From NCBI GenBank assembly GCA_965644295.1, contig CBFFRP010000146.1:434001-498000 (forward strand): 64,000 nucleotides of DNA, read 5' to 3'. Position 1 is the first letter of the stretch; each line of letters starts with the position of its first letter. Under the pieces are notes generated by a model that had not been told where the DNA came from, did no database searches, and worked only from the letters and a program-made list of their open reading frames with translations. Of the stretch, positions 21,579 through 34,900 are shown in pieces. Origin of the DNA: Paraphysomonas bandaiensis (Eukaryota; Chrysophyceae). Both the position numbers and the translations under genes were made by a program.

Positions 21579-22095
21579 TCATACGTCATGGTATATTTTC
21601 AGTACGGTCCGCAGCCTCATTGTTTTAGCTACATCAGTGGCAGGTTCACCTAGCTCTTCCATTTGTTGAGTAATTCCATGAAGACTATCTATAGATGTAC
21701 ACATTAACTCTCCAAGTAAAATTATGAAGGCAGCGAATTGATAGTTCAACTCAACCAACTCGTATGAGGTTTCACCCCTAAAACGTTCTACTAATCTCAC
21801 AATTAATTCACTTGCTGACAATTCCTTATCAGGGGTCACCGTATTGCAACATATCCTTCTCCCTGAAGTATAGGTCAACGATTTCGAGTGCTTCAGCCAC
21901 GGGTTGAACAGCCTCAAAGATGGAACTGATATACCACTTCTCGAGATCTTCCTTGTATTGTTTTGAACAGCTGATGATGAACTGGTCAATAGTTTGGGGT
22001 CTAGTACATGAACCATGAGCCATATCTTTCGTTTCTTTGTCCTGTTGATCACCCCAAACTGAGCGAACTTTGGAAGTATTTTCCAGTCTGAACGA
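21579..22095 (-). pseudogene. Decayed retrotransposon gag-like sequence
   Basis: Two overlapping minus-strand frames both carry protein-like sequence. One runs through about 22023-21830 (TIDQFIISCSKQYKEDLEKW, FEAVQPVAEALEIVDLYF). The other runs from about 21830 down to 21579 (ELVELNYQFAAFIILLGELM, then HGITQQMEELGEPATD and KTMRLRTVLKIYHDV). Together they resemble a copia-type gag (UBN2-like) interrupted by a frameshift. The end resembles the 'one more L..LP..Y' gag pattern. It lies on the same strand as the copia RT stub at 20.7 kb, consistent with one ancient element. Confidence 0.45.
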
Positions 22096-22403
22096 TGAAA
22101 TAACTTAAGTAACTGAACTTTGGACTTACTCAATAATCAATTATAAATCGTGATCAACTTCTTTTATCATTTACTGCCATTCACCAAATTTATGTCAAAT
22201 AGTAAATATAGTAATTAATGAATTCGGTTTAAAGCGGCCAGATTTGACATGTGTTAGCTGAAATAACTTAAGTAACTGAACTTTGGACTTACTCAATAAT
22301 CAATTATAAATCGTGATCAACTTCTTTTATCATTCACTGCCATTCACCAAATTTATGTCAAATTGTAAATATAGTAATTAATGAATTCGGTTTAAAGCGG
22401 CCA
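22096..22403. repeat. Tandem direct duplication, 163-bp period
   Basis: Two almost identical 145-bp copies (22096-22240 and 22259-22403) lie 163 bp apart. Both start at TGAAATAACTTAAGTAACTG and end at GGTTTAAAGCGGCCA. Only a few single-base differences are visible, so the duplication is recent. Confidence 0.85.
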
Positions 22404-22930
22404 CAAGCTTCCACTAGGAGCTACTTTATTTCTTTGCTCTTTATACTGAAATGTTACGTAGAGGAATAACTGCAATGCTTACACTAAAATTTCATAGATA
22501 TATGTGCACTTATAGCACCGTAGAGGCAGAACGATACACAAAACAATATTTTAAATATCACTATGTCGCAACATATCCGAAAACTGACATTGGGTATCAA
22601 CAAATTGACCCGTTAGGATATATATATATGTCTACCACTGCGTGAAATAACAGCCACCACTACCTATGTATAGACTATTGCCTAACGGTTAATATATGAG
22701 TATAACAAAGAAACCAAAACAATAATACTTACACCATACTCATATTATCATTATGACAACTATTCTCCCTTTCGTACAGAAACATCGTTTAAGATATTAG
22801 CGGTATATGCTGATTAACAATTAATTCACATGATGAAGTACGACTACGATTAGAAAACAATGTCTCCGGCTCTGTTCCGCTAGATAATTTACACTATGCC
22901 TACATGCTATTGAAGTTATACCAATGACAT
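22404..22930. other. Intergenic, 3' flank of the HECT gene
   Basis: AT-rich. The short open frame at 22451-22645 shows no family signature. No supported feature. Confidence 0.45.
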
Positions 22931-25900
22931 TTATCCCATTAGTATTCCACTAGCTCCAAAATGGATTGCTGTTAAAATTCCATGTCTCATTTCCTCTTCG
23001 GTTCTGTAGTCTGGCAACTCGATAGAAAAGAAGCACGTATGAGCCACCGGTAGTTTCTCAGACCCTCTCGAAGTAAGCTTCATTCTAACAGTGAACTCCT
23101 TAGCTGGAGGTAGTCTCGAACGTCCCCACGCAAACCTTACGAACCCTTCCTGCTCTTTCGGAGTTAAGGATTCAATGACTTTCCAGAAAAGCTCAAGTGT
23201 TTTCGGTGGAAGGGAACTATCTGTATGAGCCTTCCATACGTCAATATCAAACACTGGGTTGCCCCCTACCAATACCTCAACTTGCTGCCATGAAAACAGA
23301 TGCAGTACTCTCATCTGAATTACTCCCTCCATTCCTCGAGCCATTGCTTCAATCTGACTATCACACTCAGATAGACGCTTCTCGAGAACCTTATCACAGT
23401 ACGACTCCTTCGTCTCGTACGTAACTATAACATCGCTTCCACCCTCAAATAACTCTCGCTCCACGCCATCACATCCTGTGTAGGTAAATCGCAACTTATC
23501 CCCGTATTTTTCCTGGAAGAGCTCTTGACTCGTTATGCCGTCCGCATCACAGTACCTTACTGTTTCCAGAAGCGTGCAGGTGATGGCGTCCATTGAGCGC
23601 AGGTCCTCTATAGTTACTTCCTCACGGAGGATCTTTTTCCAAACCAAAGATGGAAAATTAAACGGTAGGGCTAGCTTGGCACGAATCGACATGGCCATCA
23701 ACTTCCCTACGAATTCCATCATCTGCAATGCCATTGGCGTGTTGTGACGGGGGTTAGGAACATAACTGTCCATGTTAACATGCACCGAGTGCTGCCCGTT
23801 AGGACATAATACCATCAGATTGAAATGTTGATCATCGAACAGATCCTCAACGATTCGGGTTATCCCCTCTCTGAACACTCCGCCGGCGTCTATTCCGCTT
23901 TCGCCCTCGAAATGAATCTGAAAGACTCGGTCGCTGTTGAATATATACCGATATATCCGTGCATCGCATTTATGTAGCTGTCGGAATGCCTGCACGAAGC
24001 AGTTATTCGACTCTGTCGGCTCCACCTCACCTCGGTCTTTGCTTAGTGTTGCTTTAAAATTGTCCAGGTTCAAGTGTGCGGGTAAACCGGTGCCACCGCT
24101 CATACTGGAGTCGATCGATTTCTGTAGCATTGGTTGCTTCACATTAATGAAGACATACTTATTCAGCTTTCGGATTAAGGCCCCCAACGATAAAGGGTCG
24201 GGGTTGGAGGTATTAATTACAGGAAGAATATGTTTAAGTGTTGAGTTAAACGCACATAATATCATCGCCCTGGATTGAATTTCCAATAGGTTGTAGTCAG
24301 CCAAGACATGTGAATGGTACGTCATAAATTTGCGAGTAGGACACCACTGTAATGGATGCAGATTCATTTTGTCGGAGTCAGTCTGAGTGTTAAAAAGTTC
24401 AAGTAAACAGTCATCAGCGCTTCGAGACCAGCGCTGCATTGCACACCAAAGATGCATCGGTGTCCATCTTTTTTCTAAAATTGCCTGGTTAAGCAGGGTT
24501 TCAAACTTCTCACTAGCAGAAAACACACCCTCGGCAGTTAACACAATGCAGTCGGATTCGCTATCGGGATCGTGGGATTTCTGTGACGAGGGTGCGGCTT
24601 CCGCCTGTGCAGCAGCTGTGTCCTCAGATATGACGCGAGAAAGCTCCGAACTGACCTCTCTTATAGATACTGCTGGTATTGTGTCAGTCTCCTGCATGGG
24701 TACTGCAGGTGATGGTATGTCACTCCGAGGCTCATTTTCCTCTTCCAAATCCGGTCCACTTCCTTCGTCAGGAGTATACAAATTGGACTCCTCTGTGGCA
24801 AGTCTCTGCAACTCGGGAACATCAGGGCCATTAGGCGGGGCAGTGGATGGAGCTTCGACTCCACGAGCGAACCCACAGATATCACAGCTGTAACAAAAAT
24901 TACTACATATGCTAAGTAACATAATGAATATACTACATACTTGGGGTTGTCAATGGGATTCATGAAGGTACATCGTGCACATATCCAAACCGCATACTCG
25001 GCTGGGCTAGATGGAGCATCGGTATTAGATACAATAATATTTCCATCTTCATCCTCGGTGCGAGACGGCTCACGAGAGGGGTTTTCAGTGCCACACATAT
25101 CACAGCGCGATCGAAAGAACTCATTACTAAAAGTGCACAATGGGCAGCTCCAACTAACTTCTGCAGGCACCGGAGTTGGAGGTGTCGAGCGTTTACTCTC
25201 TTGCGCCTCCGGTTCCTTGGATTCGAACTCTTCCTTCATATCTTCAGTCCCCTCACCTGTCTCCTCAACAGGTGTTTGGTACTTCACTTGAATTGAATAT
25301 AATGAGTATTTGGCTTTACTTCCGGACACTGTGTGCTCAATTGTACAGCCCTCCGTGACATGTACCAGGTGTCCATGTTGGTCATCTGTAAAGAGATATG
25401 TTAGGCTAACACATATTTTACCACTTCTTCTTACCGTTCTCTAATGCGGAACGCAACTGCAGTACGTAAACCCGATGGCTATGATTGCTCTGCTTCCTGA
25501 CAGCGTCAGATTTCTCATCGGGGCTTTTCTTTGATCGCTGCACAGTAACTTTCAGCTTCTGGCAAAATGGGACAGTAAGCACTCCTGTTTCTTCCATTCT
25601 TCCTCGGGTAACTACATCTGCCATTTGGTCTGAATCTAATGGAGCCCCATTTCCTAGATTTTTTCCAACCGCTTCTTCCGCCGTGGCGGAGGGACTGGGA
25701 GGCACCGTTGGAAGGATAAGTAGGTTATCATGATTCCCATCCGTAGTGACATCTAGACCGCGGGCGCAATCACTCTCTCTGACGCAAGGCGGACTGCTCT
25801 TCACATACAGCGACTGCGATACTGTTTCATAAATAGACCCTTCAGACGATATAACGGCGCTCCATCCCCAGTACATATCAGCATCTGAGGTTTCTGAATT

Positions 25901-28900
25901 TACCCCTTTCGGGGGAGTGACTGTAAATTCAATAATTACTTCAGATCCGACGAAAGCAATTGGGCGACATTTACGATCTCCGATATCCGTGCCAGCATAT
26001 GTGACTAGGTGCTTCGAATTATCTGAAAATGTTAGGCTTGAGTTTGGGCCTAAAGAAGACCGGCAATCCAAAGTGACATATATCATACTCGCACATGGAA
26101 TAGAAACGACCTTTCTGTAGCTGTATGCCACAGCATCGCAATATGGGTGAAAACTCTGCTGAATGTCACAAGCCCTGAGATGTTTATACCAGTTCGAGAA
26201 TATCATTTGAGGAGGAATGCAGTTCGCTGAGGCACTGGATTCCGGTGTACATGAATCCATACGGTCAATGGAATTCAAGAACTCTTTCACATCACGTATC
26301 TGTTTGAGTATCTGCGTTTTAGTCGCAAGGGCATGTTCCGTAGTTTCTTTGCTTAATAAGCGATGCTTTGCAACCAGTTCAGCTGGTGCTATTCTTTCAT
26401 ACCAGGGAGGTGACGATATCACAGAAACAACACTGTCTACATCAGTGCTCAACGAAACGCGACGTAGATCCCGTATAAATTCCGTGCTATCCTCAGGCAA
26501 AAGAGCCCTTACGTCATTAACAAGTATACATGGGTCCGTTGTGGCTTCAGTAGCAAAATCAACAAGTAAGAGCATAGTATCCGGTAACTGACCGAACTTG
26601 TCTCCACGACACTTCGAGTAGGCAATGTTAAGAATGCTCTTGCACATGTTTCGTATGGAGCTGATATCAATAGATATATTGAGTTGGATAGCAAGACGTA
26701 CCATCCGTATCATTATGGGAACCACTGCAACCCCATCGGGTGCTCTTTTAGAGCACATGTAAGCTACCAGTATATTAAACACACTCGACGTAAGGACGCG
26801 TTTTTGGCATTGCGGATGTCCAAGCATAAATTCCATTAAATTTATCGTCCATGTTAGGCTCGGAGTTTGCGACAAATCCTGTGCTTCATTAACCCATTCC
26901 CCATTAAGAACGTGCAACAAATCTCGTTTGAAAGTGAAACCGATGCCTGTGGTCGACAACCCATCGGATGACTTACGAGAAAACTCACGCTTATCGGAAG
27001 GACTTCCCATGAAATGTCCCATGCGATCCTTTACTTCCCATATGCTACACAGAGAGGTACCCTTTCCAGACGAGCTCGACTTGCTGCGAGATTTGAAGAT
27101 CCAGCTGCCAATTCCACAAGGCTGTAAAGCCCACAATGGAATACACGCACAGGCAGAAGCATTCGGTTTGGTGGTTCCTGGTGTTACAACGTCCCCTAGA
27201 GATGCAAAACCTTCGGGAGGAAGGGGTTTCCAAACAGTAAAATCATGCTTCGGATTGGAAAAAGCTTTCGAGTATCGTTTAATCTGTTTGCAGTGCTCAC
27301 TACTGACAAGAATAGCACCTCGTGGAGGGCGGTTTTCCCTCGTTACAATGTCACCGCAACTACGATATCCTGACACCTTTTTAGGACGCCAGAAGTACAA
27401 GACGGACGATTCTGCAACACCGTTACTGATCACTCCAGTTCCTTCTTCATTTGATGTCTTGAGTACAAACTCGAAATCCCTCGTGACAATGCAACTAAGT
27501 GAATTAAGCGGTCGGACTAAGAACTGATATCCCCAGTCTGAACCTGGGGTAATAATAGCATCCGATTGACTTTCTCGCAAGGGGTGCCACATTTCTCCCA
27601 GCTCAGATATCAAAGTTTCCGATGGAGGGAACGAAAATTCTGACTCGCCAAAATTAGGTGTAAATTTGGTATCATTGAATGATACAAATAGTGGCACATA
27701 TCCCTCCTCCGCCATTTCAACTTCAACAGCAGGCGACCACGAACCATTCACAGCAAACCAAACGAGACAAACAGAATCTTTCGCCGAAAACAGACAACTA
27801 ATAACATCACCATTACTCCAATGTCTCGAATCGGCGGCGGCGATTGATTTTCCATTAACCACGATATTGGACGTCACTGTCAAGAAACACATTTTCGACG
27901 AGCTACTATCCAAAACGTGTGGCTCCTTTGAAGATTCACCAATTCCGACGAACGAGTCAACATTGTCACTGCAGCCCATTGTGTTTAAACCACTCACTTT
28001 TACTTCAAAATACCAAGCACCCTTTTTCTTGCCATCGCAACCAGCTATGTAAGCCTCTAAATGCGGTTCGGGTTTGTCTGCCCCAGTACTACAATCGGAG
28101 AGCTTGCTTGAATTTTGATATTCAGTGCGTATCATGTGAATAGGGTCAGAAGTAAGACTGCTGGATTGGTATCTGTACGACAAATAAGTAGTTCCAGGAA
28201 GCACAAATGACTGAAATTTATTAGAATCGTCACCCTTGTGTCCCCAAAATGTTTTATACGCCGAGTTGGCATCAAAATCCTCCTTGGATATGTAGAATGA
28301 CAGGGTAGAGTTCTTCCCAGGTGTAGCACTACGCTTGTCGAAAACGATCATTGCGCCCCTCCATGTTTCTGGAATACGCACTTCTCCAGAACATGTGTGG
28401 TTCAAACGCACATGGTGCGGAGATGAGCAAAAAATAGATGACGACGTAGCGACTCCTTTCTGAACGAGTCCATTGCACTCAGCAGTTATATTTTCCAGTG
28501 TTGAGGATTGTGCTAACATGCCAAGGTTCCAGCTGATATCTTCCAACATAATGCCAACTACAGATTCGATGCTCATTGGAGGTTCGATACCAGCCGCGAC
28601 AGCAGGCTGCAGGACATCGCCAACACGAGCGCGAGAGACCACAGATTCACAAAGCTTACGCAATAAAGTCTTGAACCCATTTACAGTGTTCTCTGCGCGC
28701 ATGATATATTTCATCAACACCAGCCACTTACCCTTCGCATTTGAGTCGCTGACCAGATTCAGACTTCCATCCGTAATCATACGAGAGGTTATCTGTCGCA
28801 AGCGTAAGACAATCACCGCCGTGTCTAAAGATTGAGAAAATGATGGGAAAAGTTCGATTCTTTCCTCGTAGAGCCTCGATACTACTGAACTCTCTGAACG

Positions 28901-31900
28901 AGGCACGTTTTGATAGAAAGATACCCCGAGTTCATCATCGCAGTACATTACTATTACCTCTTCTCCTTCACCATCACACATACATATGTCAAGGCGGCTA
29001 TTCATGTCTTCAAGGGCCCCCTCTTCCTCTGCATGGCATATAATGTCTCCCACACTGACTCTGATATGTGTCTGTTGCTTTGTGTCTGAAGACGACGAAT
29101 GAGACAATCTCGACACGCTGCAAGCGTACGGTACATTGCCAACACTACCCGCAGTATCAACGGAGGGTCGACCATCCTCGCCAAGAGAGTACTCAGAGTG
29201 TCGACATACAGTGTCTTCACTGAATGCAATCTGAGCCGGCACATCCATCGCATCAAAGAGTGGTGTCGGTACACACTCGCTATCGCTCTCTAAACTACTA
29301 ATAGCCGCAGCTTTATCGTTTGAAAAAAATTCTAACCTAGCGAGGCAAATATCTATTGGTAGTTCCATGGTGACGGCAATGTCACTGGCTACTTTAATTC
29401 GACTTTCCAGTGAATTACTGTCATATACAAGTACATTATTATCAGAGGGTCCTTCCTGAGTACGTGAAGTGTCACCAGCATCAGGAGTGGCACCGCTGGG
29501 TGACAATTCGGCAGCAGTTTTCCCCTGCTCCTGCAATTGTCGACATCCATCATCCACAACAGGCGTACGGGCAATGCAGCCACAGTTGGACTCGATAATT
29601 CTGCTCTGTGCAAATCGCCACATTGTACACACTTCAGACAAAGACGGTGAATGACTAAGCTTTACTCGGATCATAGAACCCTCCACGATGTACTTCATCA
29701 CATCATCACAATCTTGCAAAACATCAACAATTACATCGGGCTGTTTCTCCAGCAGAACAGATATTGTTGTGCACGCCACAGCGGTTAAACGGTTCATTTG
29801 TGAATTTAATATACAACGATCGAAATCACCATTCCATTTATCATCATTGCACTTCTTAAACCAATGCAGCAATTCTTTTAATAGCTTAACGAGTTCATCT
29901 AACGTAGGTTGCGAGAGTGTTGATAAGTCCAAATTAACTCCTTCAAGTACAGGTTGTATACTGGATATAGAAACATACTCCCCATTAATGTAGGAGCAGC
30001 TACTTTGGCCACTTCCAGAGTGAGACCATATGACGTAGGCCTTGTCAGTTGCATCATCCCACGATATTACCCAGCCAATATCCCCTCGCTTACTGCATAT
30101 CTTTGCCCCAGGACGAAGTGTACCAATCCCACAAAGAACCGTACAGGCAGCAGCCGTAACTCCTAAATCATGAACCTCCTCTTTGGATAGACTGTTGTCC
30201 TCGGATGACACATTCAATTTATGTACAATTTCTACTCCAGAACGGATTGCATCCGTGATACTACAAGCCACAACTTCAGTCCACAAAGGGGCAACAAATA
30301 AACTCCGAATGAAAGCAGCAGCATGATCGGCAGAAGCCAAGAATAATCTACCAAAACCGATTGGCACATTGTAGCCGGAATCTAAAGCCATGTCAGCACA
30401 CTGCGGTACCGCGATTCCACGAGAGAGAAACTCCTTTCTCCAAGATATTTCGCTTGGTCCAGCAAGTGCATGCGTTATTCGGGCCAACAATGAGCGCACA
30501 ACTACATCCGGCATCACTCTATTTTTCCTCTTGCTACAATACACATTAGGGGAAATTTTATCTGCTGAGATACCGTATGCTCTATCTGCTAATTCTGGAG
30601 AAATTTGAGGAAGGCAATGCGAAAGGAGGTTTAATACCATTCGCTGGATACGCGGAGACCCTACTCGAGATATGGTGAGTAGTGCATGCAAATTAGTTGG
30701 GGTGCATATTTCATCTCGAAGGGATTTGGAGTACGGCAATAGTGAATTAAACGAGAATAAATGCTTCCCAAGAAAGTATTCAACCTCGTGTACTTCCATC
30801 ATTGCATCCACGGAGCTCGAAACGCAATTAGGTTTCATACCACGGCGCAAGAATTCCGAAGCACTCAAACTGGCAAAAGAAAAATCGGGAGATCCCAGTG
30901 GCGTAGCTGCAAGCACAGGGAGTTGGAAGGGAGTATTTCCATCCACTTGGATCTTCTCATACGCACGCTCCAGGTATTGAGCACCAAGGAGTACTTCGAG
31001 CATGGACGACGCAGCAATGATTTCCTGAAGCTTCAAACTATCTTCGATCGTACAAAACCGAGGAGTTCCAAATACAGAGGTTTCTGATTGATTTCTCTTC
31101 ACGATAGGGTCATTGGCAGGGGCTTCATCGTCCATCTTGCTGCGGCCATCACTATCGCATTCAATATCGGCAGGTTCAACTTTCACCGAGTTCGAATTAC
31201 AATCGGAACAAGACGATGATAAAATAAACCTCAACAGAGCCCACGCATAGTTTCGTAGACTTGTGAATTCATGCATATGCATGGTAGCTCTACTAACAGC
31301 TTTATTCCTGCGGATGTACTCCTTTCTGCACCACTCGATGCTTCTGTAGCTGTTCTCATCTTTAGTTTCGCATAATACCGTTTCTTCTTTCTCTTCGTTC
31401 GCATCACCATGAGAAGCTCGTCGTAACTTCATATTGTATGCAGCTAATAGACGAATCTGCATGTCTGAAACACTTCCCGTTGCAGGTTCGTTGAAAGACT
31501 CCAAAGTCATTACAAGTTCAGATTCAGAAAGTTTTAAAACTTTTTCAGCAGTCCATTCGACGACGGAATCTCCTGACGATGCAGTGTGTTGAACATCCAA
31601 AAAAGCATCTTGTCTCGCTTCCTTTGCTCTTTCAGCACGTATACTGGCAGCAGCAGGGTGAATATGCACCTCAGGACCGTTGTATCTAAATTCTGTCACT
31701 CCAAAATTTAATCGAACCCGCTGAAGAATATTCGGGGCATGAAAAGACACTACAGGACGAAGCTTGTCATTGTCTACCTCTCTAAACCCATCACCGAGAA
31801 AATTGCCATTGTGCGTATAGAAAATTGATCTCCTTGAAAAATCTATACCACACCCGATGACGTCCCCATCTTTCCACGTGGGCCACATCGCCGACGTACT

Positions 31901-34900
31901 TCCTATCCCAAATCTCCGCCCGTCATCGCCGTGATATCCATACGAGTGAGGATCCCAACCAGGCATTTCACCAGAAACGGGAAAAATTCCATCCACCGCC
32001 AGGCCAATCCCTATATCTTTATGTCCTGCATTTAGTATTGTAACCTCGAAATAATTCCCTGTTTTTTCTATATCTGGCTCAGATAGATTGTATGTTATCT
32101 CCACATATGAGCTGGCAACTCGATATCCAGACTGAATATTACGAATGCCAATAACCTGATCAGCATCTTCCATAAATAACTCACTACTTTGGTTGGCAGG
32201 ATCAAATAATGGAACTCCTGCATCTCGGAGGCGCTGCTTTTCTCTCATATCCTCCTTTTCCCTCGCCTCGGTATGAGAGGCCCTCGCTATATCCAGTGCT
32301 TTTTGTCGGCGCTCCTCTCTTCGACGAAATATCTGTAGTATCCTCTCATACAATAAAGAAAGGCTTGATACATCATAGGTAAGACACAATTCTTTCAGAG
32401 ACATACTACTGGGCATATTGAGGAACTCTTTGTCCTTCGTGGTCAAAATACCAGATGGTGCCTGGCTGATGTGATAGAGGAGGGCCCTGGAGCTCAACTT
32501 TCCGTACCGCAACCCACTCTGAACATACGATGATGACCATGGCTTCCATGATCTTTGAATACTTCCACACTCATCAATACGACATCCATATTGAGATAAA
32601 AATTCCAGCATAGAAGAAGCAGCAGTCAGCCAATTATTAACTGCCTTTTCATACATTTCAAAGGAAACCAGTCTGTGCAAACTAGGCAGCAGCGAACACT
32701 TCATCAGAAATCTATGATCTCTACTAGAGAATCGAAGACCCCATGATGATAACATAACAAATATTGCACTCAGTGTTGCGTGCGAATCATTGGCTCCAAT
32801 TGAGTCACCCATGTGACCATTGCGCACACCTTTCGAAGGCCCCAAGTCCCACGACTGAATATAGCGGTCCATCAGTTTCGACAGACTTGAGTATAAGTCA
32901 AGGAATGATGATTGTACATTGGCAAGGACGCGCCCTGTACAGCCTTCCAATGATGTCAGGTAATGCAGATTAGGAACATCAGGTATCGGTGCTTGAACGG
33001 AAGGGGCATAGTTGGGGTATAAAGATGAACGGAGAAATAACAATGTCTCTTCAATGCTGAAAGGGTCCGCCACAACATCGGGTATATTCAAAACAGTATT
33101 TAACATGTCAAGCGCAAATGTCCTGCACTGTGCCCTTTTATTCCTCCGGACGAAGACCCCTTTGAGTGAAGAAAGAGAAATGTTACAACTGTCACCCGGC
33201 GCAACAATAAACATATAACATTCTTGAAGCGTTTTTTGCGCCACCGATATGTCATCATTGTCGTCCTCCTGGTCCAATTCAGGGATTACTTCTTCGTATA
33301 TAATTCCACCGCGACGGAGGCCATCTCGCCCATACGTAGAATCAGAATCCTTACTGACAGATGACAGAGTGTCAGAGGAATGCTCTCTCCGAATTTTCTT
33401 CTGCACGCGGAGCACATCACTCACATTTTTCCACCGATCATGTGAGTCCTCTGATCGCCATCGCGCAAGTTTAATTCCACTGAAGCTCCCATATTTCCCG
33501 TCTGTGTGAGCATCAATAAGAGTTGATAAATCAAAACTCCCTTCTGGATTTCTACTGTCCGGAGCAGATGGCACCAGGGCAAGTAAAAATTTTGCTTTAT
33601 CTATCAAAACCTGACAGTATTGTTCAAATGACTTCGGCGTTGTGTCGATTTCAGCTGTCTCGGATGCAACTTCACTACCGACTCCACTCTCCGCACCACC
33701 ATTCCGCTTAAATATCTCTGACTCAGGAGTATGCAAAATGCACGGAGTGAAGCCCTTATCGCCGTATTCAAGTATAAAGTCTGAGAGAGAAAGACACTGA
33801 GGGGTCAAGGCCAAACTATGACTTTCCGATATATTAAACCTCAAGCAGCCAGCGATCTCTAAGCTTTCAGGGGACGGGCTGGAAGTTCCAATGGCATTGA
33901 AAGCGGGATTTACAATTGTTATTCCATTGATTATAAGCTTTGATGATGTTGGAGACATCAAATCACGTGAACCATTGTTAATTTGAACAACTATACGGAC
34001 ATATACGTATTGCTTTCCATAGTCTATGCCCATTGACGCAATTCTACATATCACTGTTGATGGAGCAGAGGAGTTAGTTTGATTCAATAAACGGCATACC
34101 ATTCCCCGTGACATTGTTATCCATTCGACATTATCTCCTATTTCGAAGGCATCATACGGTTGATTCAGCAGCGTTGCTACATCTCCACTGATTTCATATT
34201 CCCTAAACTCATCTGTGGGTGGAGGTGTTACCGCATCAGAATTGCTACGTAGGTTTCTAATCAGTGATTCGTCGTGCCTATTATCCCCCCCGCCTCTATC
34301 TTCTGACGGCATCTGCTCCACTATTTCGGCACTGGCATCCTCGTTTATGACAAGAGAACTAGCCATAAACTCTTGTCGTTTCTTTCGCAGTTGAGTCCTA
34401 AGCTGCTTAATTTTCATCCATAAGGTAACCATATCGCCACTGGGTTTGATATCAACATTGCTACTATTGCCAGAACAAGAGGTACTCTCACGGAGAGCCT
34501 CACAAACTTGCCGAGCTTCCTCAACGAGTGACGCATGCTTGAGCATACACGCGATTACAGGGAGTTCACACGAGAGAAATGAGTATGAACCCGACTTCTT
34601 GAGAGTCTGTCTGAGGAGAGGGGGGTCTGGAAGTATGCGCTCAAGCCACTCTACAAATAACAGAGGAACACTGGCCCCAGTAAGCCCCGTTGATGAAGTC
34701 TCACAAACAAACGTCTGCAAAAACTCCGCTACCGTTGAATTGTAATTCTGTAAAGCAGTGAAAGCAGCATTTTGTTGGGGCTTATTTGGACTATCACTGT
34801 CCTGCTCCAACAATGGTGATATGTAAGATTTCGACTCCCCCCAAGCCTCACACCACGTTTTACTCATTTCAGGTAAAATTGTGCTACAATCTGCAATCGA

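Noticed and set aside
24387-24893. 168-aa plus-strand frame opposite the HECT gene
   Set aside because: Antisense shadow of the HECT exon, without its own splice or domain evidence.
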